Below, in pieces: positions 4,809-5,019 of a DNA stretch of 5,019 bases (position 1 is its first letter; each line of letters opens with the position of its first letter). Where the stretch lies: the NCBI GenBank assembly GCA_005880525.1, contig VBFW01000086.1, forward strand, positions 1 through 5,019, in the 5' to 3' direction. This DNA comes from Chloroflexota bacterium. Lineage in GTDB: Bacteria; Chloroflexota; Dormibacteria; Dormibacterales; Dormibacteraceae. Position numbers and translations under genes: made by a program. The notes beneath the pieces were generated by a model. That model had not been told where the DNA came from. It made no database searches and worked only from the letters and a program-made list of their open reading frames with translations.

Positions 4809-5019
4809 ATGCCTGAGGTCCTGACTGCCGAGCACCCGCCTGGCAATCTCAAGACCGCTGCGACTCGCGGCGCCGGCTCGCCGCTGATCGGAGCTGACCG
4901 CATCTCGAGGCGGGTGCACCGTCTCGGCCGCGAGATCTCTTCCACGTACGCAGGCATCGACACCCCGCTCGTGCTTGTGGTGATCCTGAAGGGCGCGACA
5001 GTTTTCGCTGCGGACCTCA
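4809..5019 (+). CDS. hpt: Hypoxanthine(-guanine) phosphoribosyltransferase, N-terminal part
   Basis: The frame is open from ATG 4809 to the right edge (70 codons seen), so the gene is cut by the window and not broken. Residues 26-70 show the Hpt N-terminal core: PLIGADRISRRVHRLGREIS, then STYAG and VLVVILKGATVFAADL. LKGA-VF--DL is the conserved loop and helix before the active site. The enzyme joins hypoxanthine or guanine to PRPP, giving IMP or GMP in purine salvage; the PRPP-binding loop lies beyond the edge. About 25 extra residues precede the usual start, but no other ATG, GTG or TTG is in frame there and a stop (TAA 4794-4796) lies just upstream, so the start is firm. A weak Shine-Dalgarno (AGGCG, 4800-4804) overlaps the phosphoesterase stop, 7 bp before this gene. 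Confidence 0.9.
   Translation, partial: MPEVLTAEHPPGNLKTAATRGAGSPLIGADRISRRVHRLGREISSTYAGIDTPLVLVVILKGATVFAADL

Overview
This is a GC-rich bacterial window that looks actinobacterial, perhaps class Thermoleophilia. That placement is an inference from the base composition, a deazaflavin (F420)-type luciferase-like oxidoreductase, a DUF4190-like membrane protein and tRNA genes that encode CCA. No marker gene settles the taxon.

Layout, left to right. (1) About 1-122: a short non-coding edge with the first copy of a dispersed ~31-bp repeat. (2) 123-871, plus strand: two small three-helix membrane proteins, 5 bp apart, probably one transcript. (3) 872-1106: non-coding, with a reverse half-copy of the repeat and then a 39-bp copy of the 3' half of tRNA-Ile. 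(4) 1107-1568, minus strand: a SnoaL/NTF2-like small protein. (5) 1569-1929: a 361-bp gap with two tandem copies of the repeat and a hairpin. (6) 1930-2889, minus: a luciferase-like, probably F420-dependent oxidoreductase. (7) 3062-3757, minus: a secreted/membrane protein with a signal peptide and three C-terminal helices. (8) 3778-3947, minus: tRNA-Trp then tRNA-Ile, both intact. (9) 3948-4075: a divergent intergenic region with a 30-bp near-perfect palindrome and a 12-bp perfect palindrome. (10) 4076-4801, plus: a metallophosphoesterase. (11) From 4809 to the window edge, plus: the start of hypoxanthine(-guanine) phosphoribosyltransferase.

How it fits together. The intact tRNA-Ile (3778-3853) and the partial copy (966-1004) lie in the same orientation. 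They bracket about 2.8 kb with three minus-strand genes and no recombinase. This is the arrangement left when an element integrates into the 3' end of a tRNA gene, so the SnoaL-like, oxidoreductase and membrane-protein genes may be the cargo of a decayed tRNA-Ile island. To the right, the phosphoesterase and hpt form a tight pair (7-bp gap), possibly controlled by the two palindromes upstream.

The most interesting signals are the tRNA-Ile footprint, the dispersed repeat family (whose reverse complement resembles a tRNA 3' end), and the paired palindromes spaced 42 bp apart before the phosphoesterase. No complete new biological system can be claimed from this window.
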